Assembly (NCBI GenBank): GCA_001606155.1
Contig: LODT01000028.1
Location: forward strand, 534,735-598,734
Reading direction: 5' to 3'
Origin: Tieghemostelium lacteum
Lineage: Eukaryota > Evosea > Eumycetozoa > Dictyosteliales > Raperosteliaceae
Length of the DNA stretch: 64,000 nt
In this document: one piece after another, positions 44,904-57,028 of the stretch
How positions within the stretch are numbered: position 1 is the stretch's first letter
Layout of the letters: the number at the start of each line of letters is the position of its first letter
Translations under genes and position numbers: made by a program
Notes under the pieces: model-generated
What the model saw: only the letters and a program-made list of their open reading frames with translations
What the model was told of the DNA's origin: nothing
Database searches by the model: none

Positions 44904-47900
44904 ATGAATTTTACAGTGTATAATAATATCTTAGATGACACGAATTCATTCAAATATTTATTACAAAATAGCAATGGTACCAATTCAAAAGTACCATTAC
45001 AACAGGATATTGAACAACGTAAAGAATATTGTTATGGTCTAGGTAACAAAAACACACAGGTACCTTATCTATTCACAAAGTTAATCAACACCAACAGTAA
45101 CTGTTTCGAATGTTTGGAATATGATTTACCAATAATCAAAAATAATGAGTCACATGTTTGTTCATCTTTTGACTACATATTTACAGATTTCTTTCGAGAA
45201 AATGTAGTAAAATTGACAAACAACTCTTATAAATGTCTCATTGATAATATTAAATTTCAATCGGAAAAAGAAATTGTTGATCATATTAGAGAAGATCACA
45301 AATCTCAGATTTACTCTTTAATTGAATTGCTAGTAAATGGTATGAAGTATATAAGAAATTGATCTTTCAAATAATATTAATAGAAGTTACTTACATCTAA
45401 TATAAAACAATACAGAAAATGAGAATAACTATATGGGTAATTTTTTTACAAAATTAATGTATTCGGATTCAATCTATTCAGTACAACCCAACAGCCCTTC
45501 AAGTCAATTAGATAGAAATGAATTACCTAGTGTAATTGCACCTCCTTTACCAGATTTAGTTAGTATAAAAGACAGTTCCTCACAGCAATCTGCTGTGGAT
45601 AGTAGTAAGAAATCAAAAAAAGCTAAAAAGAAGATAAAGTTGGAACCAAAGACAACAATGCCTGTTACATTCCCAAAAACAGAAATTCTTGAATTGGCTC
45701 ATTCTCTTTTTAAAGCAGATTTGATATCATCCAATTCCAATAGATTGGCAATGACAAAGAAGACTGTGGATACTTGTAACTCTCAAAAACAGGAATCTGA
45801 AGAAGCAAGAATGAAAAGAGAACAGGTTATGATAAATGATATAATTAAACGTAGAATTGATTCTTTAGCTGAAAAAGAAGAGATTATTGATCAATCTCTA
45901 TCAAAGAAAGATGTAAACTCTAATATCAACAGTAATAATAATAATAATAGTATTAGTATTGGTAGTTTGAGTAATATAGTAGTTGGTAATGAATCTGATG
46001 ATGCACAGTTACTTAGAGAACAATTGGAAATTGAAGATCAGTTAATTGATGAATTTTATGAAGAGTTGTTAGAAGAGGTTGCAGAAGAGCTCTCTTCAAA
46101 GATTTGTAAGAAACTGTTTTTGGATGACTTGAGAAAGAAGAATAAAGAAAAAGAGTTAATTGAACAACAAGAACTAGAACAAATAGAAAAAGAAAGAGAA
46201 GAACAAAAGAGAAAAGAAAGAGAACAACAACAAAAAGAATTGGAGCTACAAAGAGAAAAAGAAAAGGAATTGGATCAACAAATCAATACTGAAATTGACT
46301 ATTATATTGATGATGTTTTAGATGAAATTATAACAGAAGAGACTTTGGTCATGGGTAGTAGTCTAATAAATGAATTGAAAACTCAACAACAAAAGCTTTT
46401 ACAAATACAAAAAATACAACTTCAACAACAACAACAGCAACAACAGCTTTTACAACAACAACAGTTACAACAACAACAATTACAACAACAATTGTTACAA
46501 CAACAACAATTTTTGTATAACAACAAACCATCAATTCATACAGTTGGTAGCAATAATCAAAGTACACCTAATTTCTATAACAATGGTTTCAATAATAGTA
46601 ATGATAATAATAGTTTTATACCATTATCAGGTCAGATATATACGCCTGTTGTTGGCCAATTATATAATATTGATAGTAGTAATCCTATTGGTTCCAATAA
46701 AAATATTATACCAAATACCAACAGTGTAATTGGTACTAAACCTCAGAATCAATCTTACCTATACAATAATTCCACTTCAGTCGTCGGAGCATCAAGTAGT
46801 AAACTAAACCACCCATCTAATATCTATAACCCAATTAATAACTATACCAAAAACAATAATAATCTAAATAGTAGTGGTGGTCCAACTACATCAACAAACT
46901 CTCAGCCATTTAATTTCATGAATTTCAATAACACAATTGGCAGTAACCTAAATAATAATGGTGGAGTATCAAATCTACAGACACTTAACAACAACAATAA
47001 TAATAATAATAATAACAATAATAATAATAGTATGAATCAATTTAATTTCTCAAATACCATTGATATGAATATTGGTGGAATTAGTGCCATGGCTGGTAGT
47101 AATAATGATGTTGTTAGTCAATTCTTTTTCAATTTGATTACAACATATAAATTCCAATTTGAAACTACATGTATATTCAACAGTTTAAAATTGTTTAGAG
47201 ATATTTTTGATATTATTGCATTTTTTAAAGATTGTAAGATATCCTATGACCCAGAGACAAAGTATCCAAAGATTTTGTTTGAACAAAATGGCTCATTATG
47301 TGTTTTACAATTTGATACTGTAAAAGATCTGGAAAAAGCAATTAGTATTTGTATTGATACTCCAATTATCATTACAAAAGTTATCAATTTAATTAATCCA
47401 TTTATGGGACAATCTTCTACAACTAATCCAATTAGTTCTGGTTTTGATTTTGTAAATTTACAACAACAGCAACAACAATTATATCTTCAAAAGCAATTTC
47501 AGCAACAGCAACAACAACAACAACAACAAATGGGTAAACAAGATCCAACTGTTATTGATCCACAGCAATCTGGTAGTTATTTATTGAGGTCAAAATCACC
47601 ACCTATACTTCAACCATCTCCAACCAACATTACAGGATCACAAGGAATTTTAGAGAGTGTCACTAACGAATTCTCACCAAATATCACACCTTCTCCATCA
47701 CCTAATACTCTTCATTCACTTTCACAATTGTTACACACTGAACATGACGAAAGAGTACCAAGAGATGAATATCTAAGACACCACATTAAAACTGAAAAAA
47801 GAGTAGTTTCACCACCAATATTACCTTCAACTCACATGTTGAATACCAATCCAATAGGCTCCATTCCATCACTTACATTAAATAACAATAATTTAAATAG

Positions 47901-48087
47901 CCCTCAACAACCACAACATCATTTACAAACTTCAAATAATAGCATGAATAATGTGCAAGTGAATACTAATAATTCCTCATCAAGTACTTCCTCCTTTTTC
48001 AGCTTTAGCGACAATTTGGGTCTATTTTCCAACTCAGTATTTCCCTCCAAATCTACACCAGATCTTCCTACTATGCAATTCAAATAA
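44904..48087 (+). CDS. Long Gln/Asn-rich coiled-coil protein
   Basis: I join two open frames into one gene: 44904-45339 and 45416-48087. The 76-bp intron (GTATGA...ATACAG) splices in phase, giving 1035 residues. As separate genes they would lie only 70 bases apart. The N-terminal 145 residues include a Cys/His-containing stretch (CLIDNIKFQSEKEIVDHIREDH) like a partial zinc finger. A basic patch follows (SSKKSKKAKKKIKLEPK), then acidic and Lys/Glu-rich coiled coils (about 340-440). Long Gln runs and Asn runs come next. An ordered island (QFFFNLITTYKFQFETTCIFNSLKLFRDIFDIIAFF region) lies near residue 705, with a Ser/Pro-rich tail after it. The family is not recognised. The basic patch and low-complexity tracts suggest a nuclear regulator. 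Confidence 0.6.
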
Positions 48088-48560
48088 TAAATTTATATTT
48101 ATATAATTTGTAGTATTGCCTATGACACTTCACAAAACACCAACACCACTCCAAGAGATAAAAACAAACAAATATAATTAATTTTGTAGTTATATGACTA
48201 TTTTTTCATTGTTGTTTGAACTATGGATAAAAAAAACTGTTATCTTCTAAAAATAGAATACGTAATTATATTTTGTTTTTGTTTTTATCTCCCTTTTTTA
48301 TTGGACTGTGGGGTTAGAAATAAAAGTTTTAAGATAGAGTGGGGTTAGTGGTTAGGGGTATAAAACTAATACAAATCCGATGGGGATGGATGACTATGAG
48401 TTTTATTTAAAAGTGTTTTGTTTTTTTTGTTCAACAACACCTTTTCATATCAATTTTTATTTCCTTTAAATTCTAAAATTCTGTCTTTATTAATTAATTC
48501 AAACTTTTTAACCCAATATATTTATTTATATAATATCCATTTATTTATTTAATTTAAAAA
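48088..48560. other. Intergenic spacer with G-rich block
   Basis: Nearly 500 bases between two plus-strand genes. At 48303-48392 there is a cluster of GTGGGGTTAG, GTGGGGTTAGTGGTTAGGGG and GATGGGGATGG. The remainder is A/T-rich with T runs just before the next gene. No coding sequence is seen. Confidence 0.4.
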
Positions 48561-49079
48561 ATGTTTGAAAATATTTCAAATGCCATAGCTAAACGTAAAA
48601 TCAAAAGAATATACAGACAGTGCAAAGATGATATCTCAACTGACAATTTAAATGCACAACAACAAAATCAACTCTACCTATTATTCCATGACATCCTATA
48701 TGAGGATTCAATCAATAATAATCATACCATTAAAGTTATATTAAAATTATCTGAAGTTGGATTAGAAATTTTTAGTGAAAAAGAATTTGTATGAACATTT
48801 TTCAGAATTGTATTACTCCATATATACTAATACTAAAATATTAAAAATCAATGATTATAGGAATTAATTAAATTATTACCATTAAAAGACATAAAGAGAT
48901 TTAGTAAAAAAGATAATAATATTTGGCAAGTTGATTATAGAAATGGTTCTAATAATAATGGATCAGATATATTCCAACATTATATCTTTAGAACTTCGAA
49001 AGCATTAGAAATCAATCAAAGAGTGATAACTTTTTTAGTTAATTTAAAAAGAGAGGAAGATAAATTAATGATTAATTAA
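48561..49079 (+). CDS. Small protein of unknown function
   Basis: Two exons: 48561-48788 and 48861-49079, separated by a 72-bp intron (GTATGA...TTATAG) in phase 0, giving 148 residues. The first exon is helical and basic at its start (NAIAKRKIKRIYRQCKDD). The second contains ELIKLLPLKDIKRFSKKDNNIWQVDY followed by an Asn/Gly loop, FQHYIFRTSKALEINQRVITFLVNLKREE. This is a strand-strand-helix pattern that could be part of a PH-like fold, but that is a guess. There is no membrane segment. No family is recognised. Conserved amphipathic patterns and clean splice signals support a real gene. Confidence 0.6.
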
Positions 49080-49239
49080 TTTATAATTTGTAATCAGTTT
49101 CACATTAATATCATATATATTAAATATAGAAAATATAATAAAGCACACTTGTAAATATAGAAAAAAATAGATATTTATAGAATTTATAGAAATAATTACA
49201 ATTATATTTGTTGTTGTTTTTTTATTGGTATTTAAATGA

Positions 49240-50097
49240 TTATTGACTCATAAATGAGATAACCATTGGTTTCTCAGGTGAAACTTTAAAGTGTTGTAAA
49301 TGATTCATTGCATTTGCAGATTTAATTTCATCTTCAAACATTACAAATGCAATACCTTTTCTACCTGGAATCATAGTTACATCTTTGAAACCTTCAAATT
49401 GAGAAAATAACATTTGTAACATCATAGGTTCACATTTATCTGGTAGATTTTCAATAAATAGATCCTTATTAGGTGGTGCATCTCTAGGTTGTAATGAAGC
49501 TGAATTGGATATAGATGTTGTAGCTGTTGGTGGTGCTGATACTGCTTTTTTTGATTGACCTGTACTCTTTTTGTTTCCACCTGTATCCAATTTCTTTGAT
49601 TTTGTTTGTTCACGATCATTCTCTCTCTGTCTTTTCTTTTCCATGTAGGTACCATCTAGTTTGGCAACTGCATCTGATTTATTCTTACTATATTGTATTC
49701 TCATTGGTTTATCTAAAAATTTGAAACCATTCATTTCTCTCAAGGCATTAGATGCTGATGTTAAATCTTGAAATACAACGAATGCCTGTCCTCTTTTTTT
49801 ATCTGATTTTGATGCTATAATCTCTAATATAGATCCATATTTTGTAAATAATGAATATAACTGTTCAACTAATTCTATATTTTAATCAAAATAATCATTA
49901 GTACTACTAAATCTCTTTAGTTTCATTTAATAAATCAAATTGATCATACTCTTTTTTGATATTTTTTCATATAAATTATTTATGTATATAGTTTGATTTG
50001 GTGGTATATCGACTTTATCCTCTTCAATTGGGGTTGTATTATTATTTACATTTGATTCGTCATTATTTTCTACTTTTATGGCTTCGGTCTCTGCCAT
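49240..50097 (-). CDS. U1A/U2B''-type snRNP protein (two RRMs)
   Basis: Two exons: 50097-49950 and 49874-49240 (75-bp intron), giving 260 residues. RRM1 spans the junction: QTIYINNLYEKISKK then LVEQLYSLFTKYGSILEI, RGQAFVVFQD, and DKPMRIQYSKNKSD. These are the exact signature of the SNF family (U1A and U2B''). A Lys/Arg-rich linker with KKxxTGG motifs follows, and RRM2 is DLFIENLPDKCEP...LFSQFEGF...KGIAFVMFED...VISFMSQ. The protein binds U1 stem-loop II and/or U2 stem-loop IV in the spliceosome. Some eukaryotes use one protein for both, and the sequence here cannot decide which. Confidence 0.92.
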
Positions 50098-50213
50098 TTT
50101 GAATAAATTAAAACAAATAAACTAATTTTTTTTTTTTTTTACTTTGTTGAAAATTCAAAAGTTGAGTTCAACAGTTAGGATATTTTGTACAATTTATTTA
50201 TGAATTCAAATGT

Positions 50214-51081
50214 TTAAATATAAACTACTGCAGTATAATCAGCAATTAGTTCATAAACGGTGTTTTCACCCCAAGTATTAAAAACTACATCAAAACCAGT
50301 TGCAGTAATATTTTCAGGATTAATTTTCCAACGCATTTGACCTTTATCAGTGGTAGCATCTACCAATGAGCATCCAATAGTGACTTTTGGTGCTGTTGGG
50401 AATGGTCTATCAAATGTAACACTTCTAATAGCTTTTCTAAGATCTTTACCATGATTTAAATCTCTATTTCCAATGGGAATGGAGCCAGTTTGTACAAAGG
50501 ATGTACAAAGGTATGGTCTTCCATAGATTTCAGTTCTCATTGAGATGTGACTGTGCCATGTCTCTGGATGAATTGCAATGGATTTAGCAATGATTGGTGG
50601 TGAGAATACATAATTTACAACAGTATTTTGGTCATTGTTACCAGTGAGAATCTCTTGACCATTACTCTTGAATTGGGCCCAATTGACACCATCAATTGTA
50701 TAACGAAGTTTGAATGAAGTAACCCACTGTGGAGCATCACCTCTACCTTGAATACTCAATGAATGTATCTCTTTAACATCACTATTACCCAACAGTACAT
50801 ATTGTTTGTTATCAAGGATAGAACTACACCAAGCTTCTGAACCATCCTCTGATGTGGTCTTATTATTAATAAAATTTAATAAAATATTCTTAACTCCGTG
50901 ATCTATTATTTTTTTTTTTTATAAATAGTTTTAATATTATATATATATTATGATAAAAAAATAAAATATATCATAATATTGAATACTTACTAGCATTATA
51001 ATCAGTAGTTGAACGAAGATTAAACATACAACTTGCAATGAATGGAATTGTATTAATTGGTACTGGTCCTACTGATGCCAT
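50214..51081 (-). CDS. Discoidin (discoidin domain plus H-type lectin)
   Basis: Two exons: 51081-50991 and 50902-50214 (88-bp intron, GTAAGT...AATAG), giving 259 residues. Residues 1-150 are an F5/8 type C (discoidin) domain that includes SEDGSEAWCSSILDNKQYVLLG, GRGDAPQWVTSFKLRYTIDG and SIAIHPETWHSHISMRTEIYG. The RGD tripeptide is present in QGRGDAPQ, as in discoidin I. The C-terminal 100 residues are an H-type lectin domain (RSVTFDRPFPTAPKVTIGCSLVDA, TATGFDVVFNTWGENTVYELIADY). Discoidins are galactose/N-acetylgalactosamine-binding trimers made when cells start to starve, used in adhesion and recently linked to carriage of bacteria. No signal peptide is present, as expected. Confidence 0.94.
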
Positions 51082-51390
51082 ATTTTATCTCTTTTTTATT
51101 AGTAATAGAAATGTTAAATGATATTTAAAAAAAAATTTGTAGTTTAAATACTTGTTGTGATTGGTTAATTTCTTTCATTTTAATTTACAAATTAGATTTT
51201 TATATCACATTAAAAATCTATCAAATTGTTTTTTTCTATGAACCCTTAAAACATTAAAATTTTACCCCATTGCGCTTAACACAAATAAAATACCCCACTT
51301 TTAAGAATAAATGTATATAAAAAGAAATGGATCTATAACTTAAAATTATAATAATCTATTGTATTTATATATATTATTATTAGTTTTAAT
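51082..51390. other. Spacer between discoidin and spermidine synthase
   Basis: About 310 bases upstream of the discoidin start and downstream of spermidine synthase. It is A/T-rich, with T runs and one slightly GC-richer stretch (about 51266-51300). I see no clear G-box. Confidence 0.35.
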
Positions 51391-52248
51391 TTATTGATTT
51401 AATTCTTTTGCAGCAAAATTTGGTAATACAAAAGAAGCAGAGTGAACTTGTTCAGTGTAATATTGCATTTGTTTTTGAACATCACTGGTAATTTCTCTAA
51501 TTGGTTTTGAACATGATTGGTTAGATGTAGAACAGATAAGGAAGCCAATAGAACCACCTGGATAAGATGGAATTGAACAATAAGCATATTCAACAACTGG
51601 ATAGAGTTCTTTACAGAACTTTTGTAGGTTTTTAATGGTGTCTAAATGTAGCCACATACTCTCTGCTTGTGAGCATATGATACCTCCTGGTGTCAATGCT
51701 GATTTTAAGAGTTCATAATAGGATCTCTCAAATAGACCTTGAGCTGGACCAATAGGGTCAGAGGAATCAGTGATAATTACATCAAATTCACCCTTTCTAG
51801 ATCTCATAAATTCCAAACCGTCACCAATGAATAAAGTGACTTTAGGATGGTCGAATCCAGCAGCCATCTTTGGTAGGAAACGTCTAGAGGCTTCAATTAC
51901 ACCTTTATCAATTTCACATAGTGTAACTGATTCAACTTGTGGATGTTTAACAACCTCTCTAAGTACACCACCGTCACCACCACCTACAACCAAAACTTTC
52001 TTTGGATTTGGGTGTGCGAATAATGGAATGTGAGTAATCATCTCTTGGTATGCAAATTCATCTTTTTCAGTTGCTTGAATAACACCGTCCAATACCAAAA
52101 CATTACCAAAACTTTTGCTTTTGAATACTAATATATCCTGATATTCTGATTTCTCATGATGTAAGACTTGTTCAACCTGTAAAGAGAATGAATTTCCTGG
52201 CCAAAATTCACTTATTTCACTAAACCATCCATTTGAAATTTTATCCAT
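51391..52248 (-). CDS. spsA: Spermidine synthase
   Basis: A single exon of 285 residues, the normal family length. The N-terminal beta-hairpin ([36 protein letters not shown]) is followed by the signature [26 protein letters not shown] and the nucleotide-binding [15 protein letters not shown]. The catalytic loop [27 protein letters not shown] follows. The protein transfers the aminopropyl group of decarboxylated S-adenosylmethionine to putrescine, in the cytosol. All expected active-site residues are present (GGGDGG, DSSDP). The gene is divergent to pyridoxal kinase, with 225 bases between the start codons. Confidence 0.96.
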   Translation of the reverse strand: MDKISNGWFSEISEFWPGNSFSLQVEQVLHHEKSEYQDILVFKSKSFGNVLVLDGVIQATEKDEFAYQEMITHIPLFAHPNPKKVLVVGGGDGGVLREVVKHPQVESVTLCEIDKGVIEASRRFLPKMAAGFDHPKVTLFIGDGLEFMRSRKGEFDVIITDSSDPIGPAQGLFERSYYELLKSALTPGGIICSQAESMWLHLDTIKNLQKFCKELYPVVEYAYCSIPSYPGGSIGFLICSTSNQSCSKPIREITSDVQKQMQYYTEQVHSASFVLPNFAAKELNQ

Positions 52249-52473
52249 CGTTTCGGAATTAACAAAGACGAAATTACAAAAAAAAAAAAATAAAATACAA
52301 TTTATTACATCAATAAATATTAATTATTTTATTACTATAACTAATTAGTTATAATGAAAAGAATCTTCTGATAGAATAATTTTTTATTGATGTTCTTTTG
52401 GTTTTTTGATTAATTTTTTTTTTAATATAAGTCTACATTTTTTTTGAGAATAGTAATATTTTAATATTCTGCG

Positions 52474-53446
52474 ATGACAAATAGAGTATTATCAATTCAG
52501 TCATGGGTAAATCATGGTTATGTTGGAAATAAATGTGCAGTATTTGCATTACAACATTTAGGAATTGAAATTGACCCAATAAATACAGTTCAACTATCTA
52601 ATAACACAGCCTATCCTACATGGAAAGGTGAATCATTGGGTGCAGATAAACTATGGGACCTCTATCAAGGTCTACAGGTTAATAATCTAACCAATTATTC
52701 ACATGTTCTCACTGGATATAATAATAATGTTCAATCACTTCAAACTGTTGCAAAAATTGTGAGAGAACTGAAAGAAAAGAATCCTCAACTACTGTATATT
52801 TGTGATCCGGTATTGGGTGATAACAATGCACTTTATGTACCAAAAGAATTGGTACCAATTTATAAACAAGAAATTTTACCACTGGCAGACTATCTATTCC
52901 CTAATCAAACTGAAGCAGAGTAGGTGTTGTAGATGTACGTCATTTTGAGTAGATTGAAGGTCTAATTTGTATATTTTTCATTACAGATTCTTAACAGATA
53001 TGAAAATTAATAATGAACAAGATGCAATTAAGGTTATTGATATTTTACATGACCAGGGTATAAAGAATATAGTAATAACATCATTGTTATTCAATGAAGA
53101 TAAAGAGAATATATTGATTATAGGCAGTAGTAGATGTAATAGTAATGAAAAGAAGAGATTTAAAATTAAAGTTGGTCCTAAATTTGATGGATATTATACT
53201 GGAACTGGTGATTTATTTAGTTCATTATTATTGGGATGGAGTATAAGAGATGGTGGAAATAATCAATTATCAACAGCCTGTGAAAAGGCTGTATCGATAC
53301 TTTATAATATTATTAAATATACTCACTCTGTAAAAGATAATGTAGATTCTTCTAAAGTAAAACCTCACTATCATGAACTTCAATTGATTCAAACTAGACA
53401 GTATATTGAAAATTCTGGAATTCTATTTAAATCAGAACCATTATAA
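52474..53446 (+). CDS. pykA: Pyridoxal kinase
   Basis: Two exons: 52474-52919 and 52987-53446 (67-bp intron GTAGGT...TACAG), giving 301 residues. The junction restores the family motif FPNQTEAE/FLTDM. The start MTNRVLSIQSWVNHGYVGNKCAVFALQHLG is the PdxK substrate-binding loop. YICDPVLGDNNALYVP is the ATP-side motif, and YYTGTGDLFSSLLLGW is the anion hole with its catalytic Asp. The enzyme makes pyridoxal 5'-phosphate in vitamin B6 salvage. The length matches animal and fungal enzymes. Confidence 0.95.
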
Positions 53447-53595
53447 TAAATATAAATCTCAATCAAACGAATATATTAAAGAAGAAGAGAGGAGATAGAG
53501 GGTATTTAAAAAAAAAAGAAAAAAAATAATAATCATTTATATATTATATAGAATATAGATATTAGAGGGAGGGGGGATTGGTTACTACAATATTA

Positions 53596-55844
53596 TTATA
53601 CAAGTAATTCTGTTGAATTTGTCAATGGGGATATAGTTGGAGTAGTTGTAGTGGAAGAATATAATTTCAATTCGTATTTACTTCTAATATATTTTTCTCT
53701 TTCTTCCATTGTTGAATTTGGATTTAATTTCAGAGAGGCATCAGATAGATTGGCTTCCCAAACATGATTTGCTCTCTCATTACCCATTTGATTTTGGAAA
53801 AATTCAATTACGCTGCTATCCCAGATATCCATGGTAACTGAACGTACTTTACTTATATGAGTACCCAAATTTCTGTGAACACCTGAACAATTGATACAAA
53901 TAAATATACCAATGTTAATGGATGCCCAAATGGGATCACTAGCTCCGCAATCTGCACAAACCCTATTGCAAGGTAATTGTAAAAGTCTGTTAAGAGCCTC
54001 TTTGTTTTCGTTTAGTTGTTTGTCAACATCGTCTGGACCACTTCCATTGCTACCTTGTACACCAGTTTTATAGTTCAAATAAGCCTCCATCGAGACTGAT
54101 TGTGCTGCTTGGATGGCAGTTATCCAACTGAGCATCTGGGAGCCAGTTACACAACTGAAATACATGGTTTTATCGGTTGTCAGTATTTGGAATGTATATT
54201 TATCATTAGTCGATTTGATTACTTTAGCAGAACAAAATATAATCGATAGAGATTTTCTAACATCTTTTTTCAATTCTGCATCTTGTGATTTATATATTGC
54301 CAGAGTATCATTACTCAATACAATCCAACGTCCTTTCCATTTGGAAATGTATTTACCAGATTGAACATTTAGCCAACCCTTTTTGGTGCCTAAAAAGTCA
54401 TCGTCTGCGGTGTTACTGTAGGATGATGAAACAATATTTGGTGATATAGTTTTATGTGGTGTGATTGGTGAGGTTACTGGTGATGTCGATGTTGGTGATG
54501 GTGTGGTACTGCTATTTGGTTTATCTTTGTTTATTCCAGTTAGAGGTTTATCAAACACAGTATTGTGATTGAGATCTTTACTTCCAACTTTTTTATGAGA
54601 TGGTACAAATCCACTGAGACTTGATTCCTTTGCTGCTAGATCCTTATCTTTTATTGGATTTGGTAAACTATAACGTTGTGGTGACTTTATTCTATTTCCA
54701 GAATGACTTAGTGGATTACTATTATTGTTATTATTAGATGTGGTATTGGTATGTATTGAAGGGAATGGTTTTCCAATAATTGGGGTACTTGGAAGTGATT
54801 GTGCTGATGAGGAATTTAATGATCTTAAAAAGAATATTACACCACGAAGAGAAACAATCCAAGCAAAGTATTCATATTCCTCAGTTTGTGGTGTTGATAG
54901 ATATCTCTGCACAGTATGATTTACATATTGACTACTTATATTTTGGTCATTGCTATAGATCATTGTTGCTGATAACTGAAAGCAATGATCTTTAATCTCT
55001 TTTTCTCTTACTGAACCATTATCAAGTGAGAGAATCTCAATTTCTCCTTCTTCTTTAGAGCTATCATAGACAAATAGTGATCCCTCTTTGAGAACACACC
55101 ATCTCTGTTGCCAATTATCATTTCCAGTACCTGGTGAGCTATATTCTAATGTAGTTGGTTTCAATATATTTAAATAACCTCTTTTCTCTGGAGCTTCCAT
55201 TTTCATACCTAATGGCAATAAATAAATAAATATTAGATTATTTAAATTTAATAAAATTATAATTAATTAAAATAATAATAATAATAATTAATTTAAAAAT
55301 TAAATTATAATAAAATATAACATATTATTATAATCAAATAGGAATTTTTTTTTTTCTTTTTTCAATATCCACCATTGGAAATGATTTTGATTATTATTAA
55401 TTATTAAAATATTTAAATCATGTACAACATACCTTCATCGTGTGATTCAATTATTTTCTTTGTTATAGTGACATTTTTTCTTCTAAGATTTTTAATGGCA
55501 AATTGTAAATCATCAGATTTAATGGTAGCATTATTATTATTATTACTATTATGTAATCTAAGAGATGGTGATGATGATGGTGATGATGGTTTATCTTTTG
55601 ATTTATTGTTGTCTTTACTGTCCTTGTCTTTATTCTTTATTTTTTCTTTTTCTTTTTCTTTTTCTTTAATTTTTGTTGATGGTGGTTTACTAATACCACC
55701 ACTAGTATTGAGTTCTGAGATCTCTGGTGATAGTGTAATACCTCCACTTGAATTTAAACTATTTCTTTTATTAATTGAAGCCTTTACACTTTCCATAAAG
55801 ACATCATTTTGTTTCCCACTTGTAAATGTTGGTGGGGGTGCCAT
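53596..55844 (-). CDS. ArfGAP with two PH domains
   Basis: Two exons: 55844-55433 and 55208-53596, giving 674 residues. The 224-bp intron joins SHDEG to MKMEAPEKRGYL, so the ATG-like start at 55218 is inside the intron edge and not used. Exon 1 has a Lys/Glu-rich stretch and a Ser-rich part. Two PH domains follow: EKRGYLNILK...NWQQRWCVLKEGSLFVYD, and TKKGWLNVQSGKYISKWKGRWIVLSNDTLAIY. The ArfGAP zinc finger is CADCGASDPIWASINIGIFICINC with the Arg finger in GVHRNLGTHIS. These proteins stimulate GTP hydrolysis by Arf on membranes that carry phosphoinositides. The layout recalls ACAP or ADAP proteins but no BAR domain or ankyrin repeats are visible. The long upstream spacer has strong CA-rich blocks. 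Confidence 0.9.
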
Positions 55845-56098
55845 TACTACTACTACTACAATTACTTATATTATATATTACTACTAATAGAGATATTACT
55901 CTTTTTTTTAATTCTAGAGATAAAGATTTTTAAAATCTTTAAGTCGACTACTACTTTTACTACTATTATAAAGTGGTTAAAAACTAGTTATTTGAAAATA
56001 TTCTATTACTACTATAGAATGATATTAAAATAAATGTAGATATTATCAAATAATTAAAAAAAAACTATACAATCCCTCCTTTTTCTTAAGAGTTCACT

Positions 56099-56176
56099 GA
56101 GTGTGTGTGGTAATGGTGTGTAGGTGAATGAGGGGTGATATTAATCGGTGGTGGGAAGTGGTGGGGTGGGGAAACG
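56099..56176 (-). promoter_or_regulatory. CA/C-rich block upstream of ArfGAP
   Basis: Read on the ArfGAP strand, the block contains CCCCACCCCACCACTTCCCACCACC, broken here as CCCCACCCCACC and ACTTCCCACCACC, then CACCCCTC and ACACACCATTACCACACACAC. It is like the CACACYYYCACACY elements of cAMP-induced D. discoideum genes. It lies about 255-330 bases upstream of the start. Control by G-box binding factor is inferred only. Confidence 0.4.
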
Positions 56177-56776
56177 ATTCTATAATTAATTATATACTAT
56201 ATATATTTTAATATTATTTTTAAATATTAAATCTCTTGGTTAGTTAAAAGTCAATATTAAAATTATTGCAATAGTACTATAGAGTGTGTATTTATAAAAA
56301 TAATAAAAATAATAATTATAAATTCAACAAGTTAAAAATACATTTAAATGAAGAAAAAAAATTGTGAAATAATTTAAAAAAAACTTTTGCATTGAGAATT
56401 GTGGTTATGAATTATTTTAGACTGGTACAAGATTAGTTGTATCAACACAATATTTTAACCACTTCATAATTATTATACATATAAATATAAATTCATTAAT
56501 TATCCTCTCTATATCATTTCTTGTTTGAGTTCTTGTGATTTATTATTGCCAATTCACCTTATGAGTTACTATTTTTAGATAAGTTTATTGTCATTACATT
56601 TCCCTACCCTTACACCATCATTCCACCCCACATGTGTTTTAAATAGTCTCATATAAGTAAAATAATAAATAGATTGGATTTATCCTCTAACTAGCTTGAT
56701 ATCATTCAAAAACTTGTAAATCACTAAAAGTGGTAAAATTTGACCCACATGTCTATATCGACTCTTTTTATCATTG

Positions 56777-56843
56777 TATGTGGTTAAGGGGGTTTTTTTG
56801 TGATATACTATAAACGAAGGGGGTAGGTGTGTTTAGTGGTGGT
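56777..56843 (-). promoter_or_regulatory. Second G/C-rich block upstream of ArfGAP
   Basis: Contains TATGTGGTTAAGGGGG, GAAGGGGGTAGGTGTG and TTTAGTGGTGG on the plus strand. It lies about 940 bases upstream of the ArfGAP start and about 350 bases after the Asterix stop, so its target gene is uncertain. Confidence 0.3.
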
Positions 56844-57028
56844 AATAAACAGGAAAAGTGTGTTTGTTGATTGAGCAATGAAATTTATATAAACACTATA
56901 ATTATCAAAGTTTTAACTTACTCTTTTGATTTTATATTTTTAATATATACTCTCTGTGACTTTAATACAGTCAATGAAATCACTGTTAATAGAAATCAGA
57001 ATTTTTTTTTTTACATCCCATTTTGATT

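Noticed and set aside
44852-44983. Extended start of the metallophosphoesterase-like protein
   Set aside because: It would overlap the first exon of the divergent gene; the ATG at 44851 leaves both genes intact.
45433-48087. Separate gene starting MGNFFTK with possible N-myristoylation
   Set aside because: The start lies 70 bases after the preceding frame and an in-phase intron joins the two, so the Met is probably internal.
56400-56465. GTGGTTA...TAACCAC inverted repeat as an RNA gene
   Set aside because: Arms are only 7 bp with a loop of about 50 A/T-rich bases; chance is likely.
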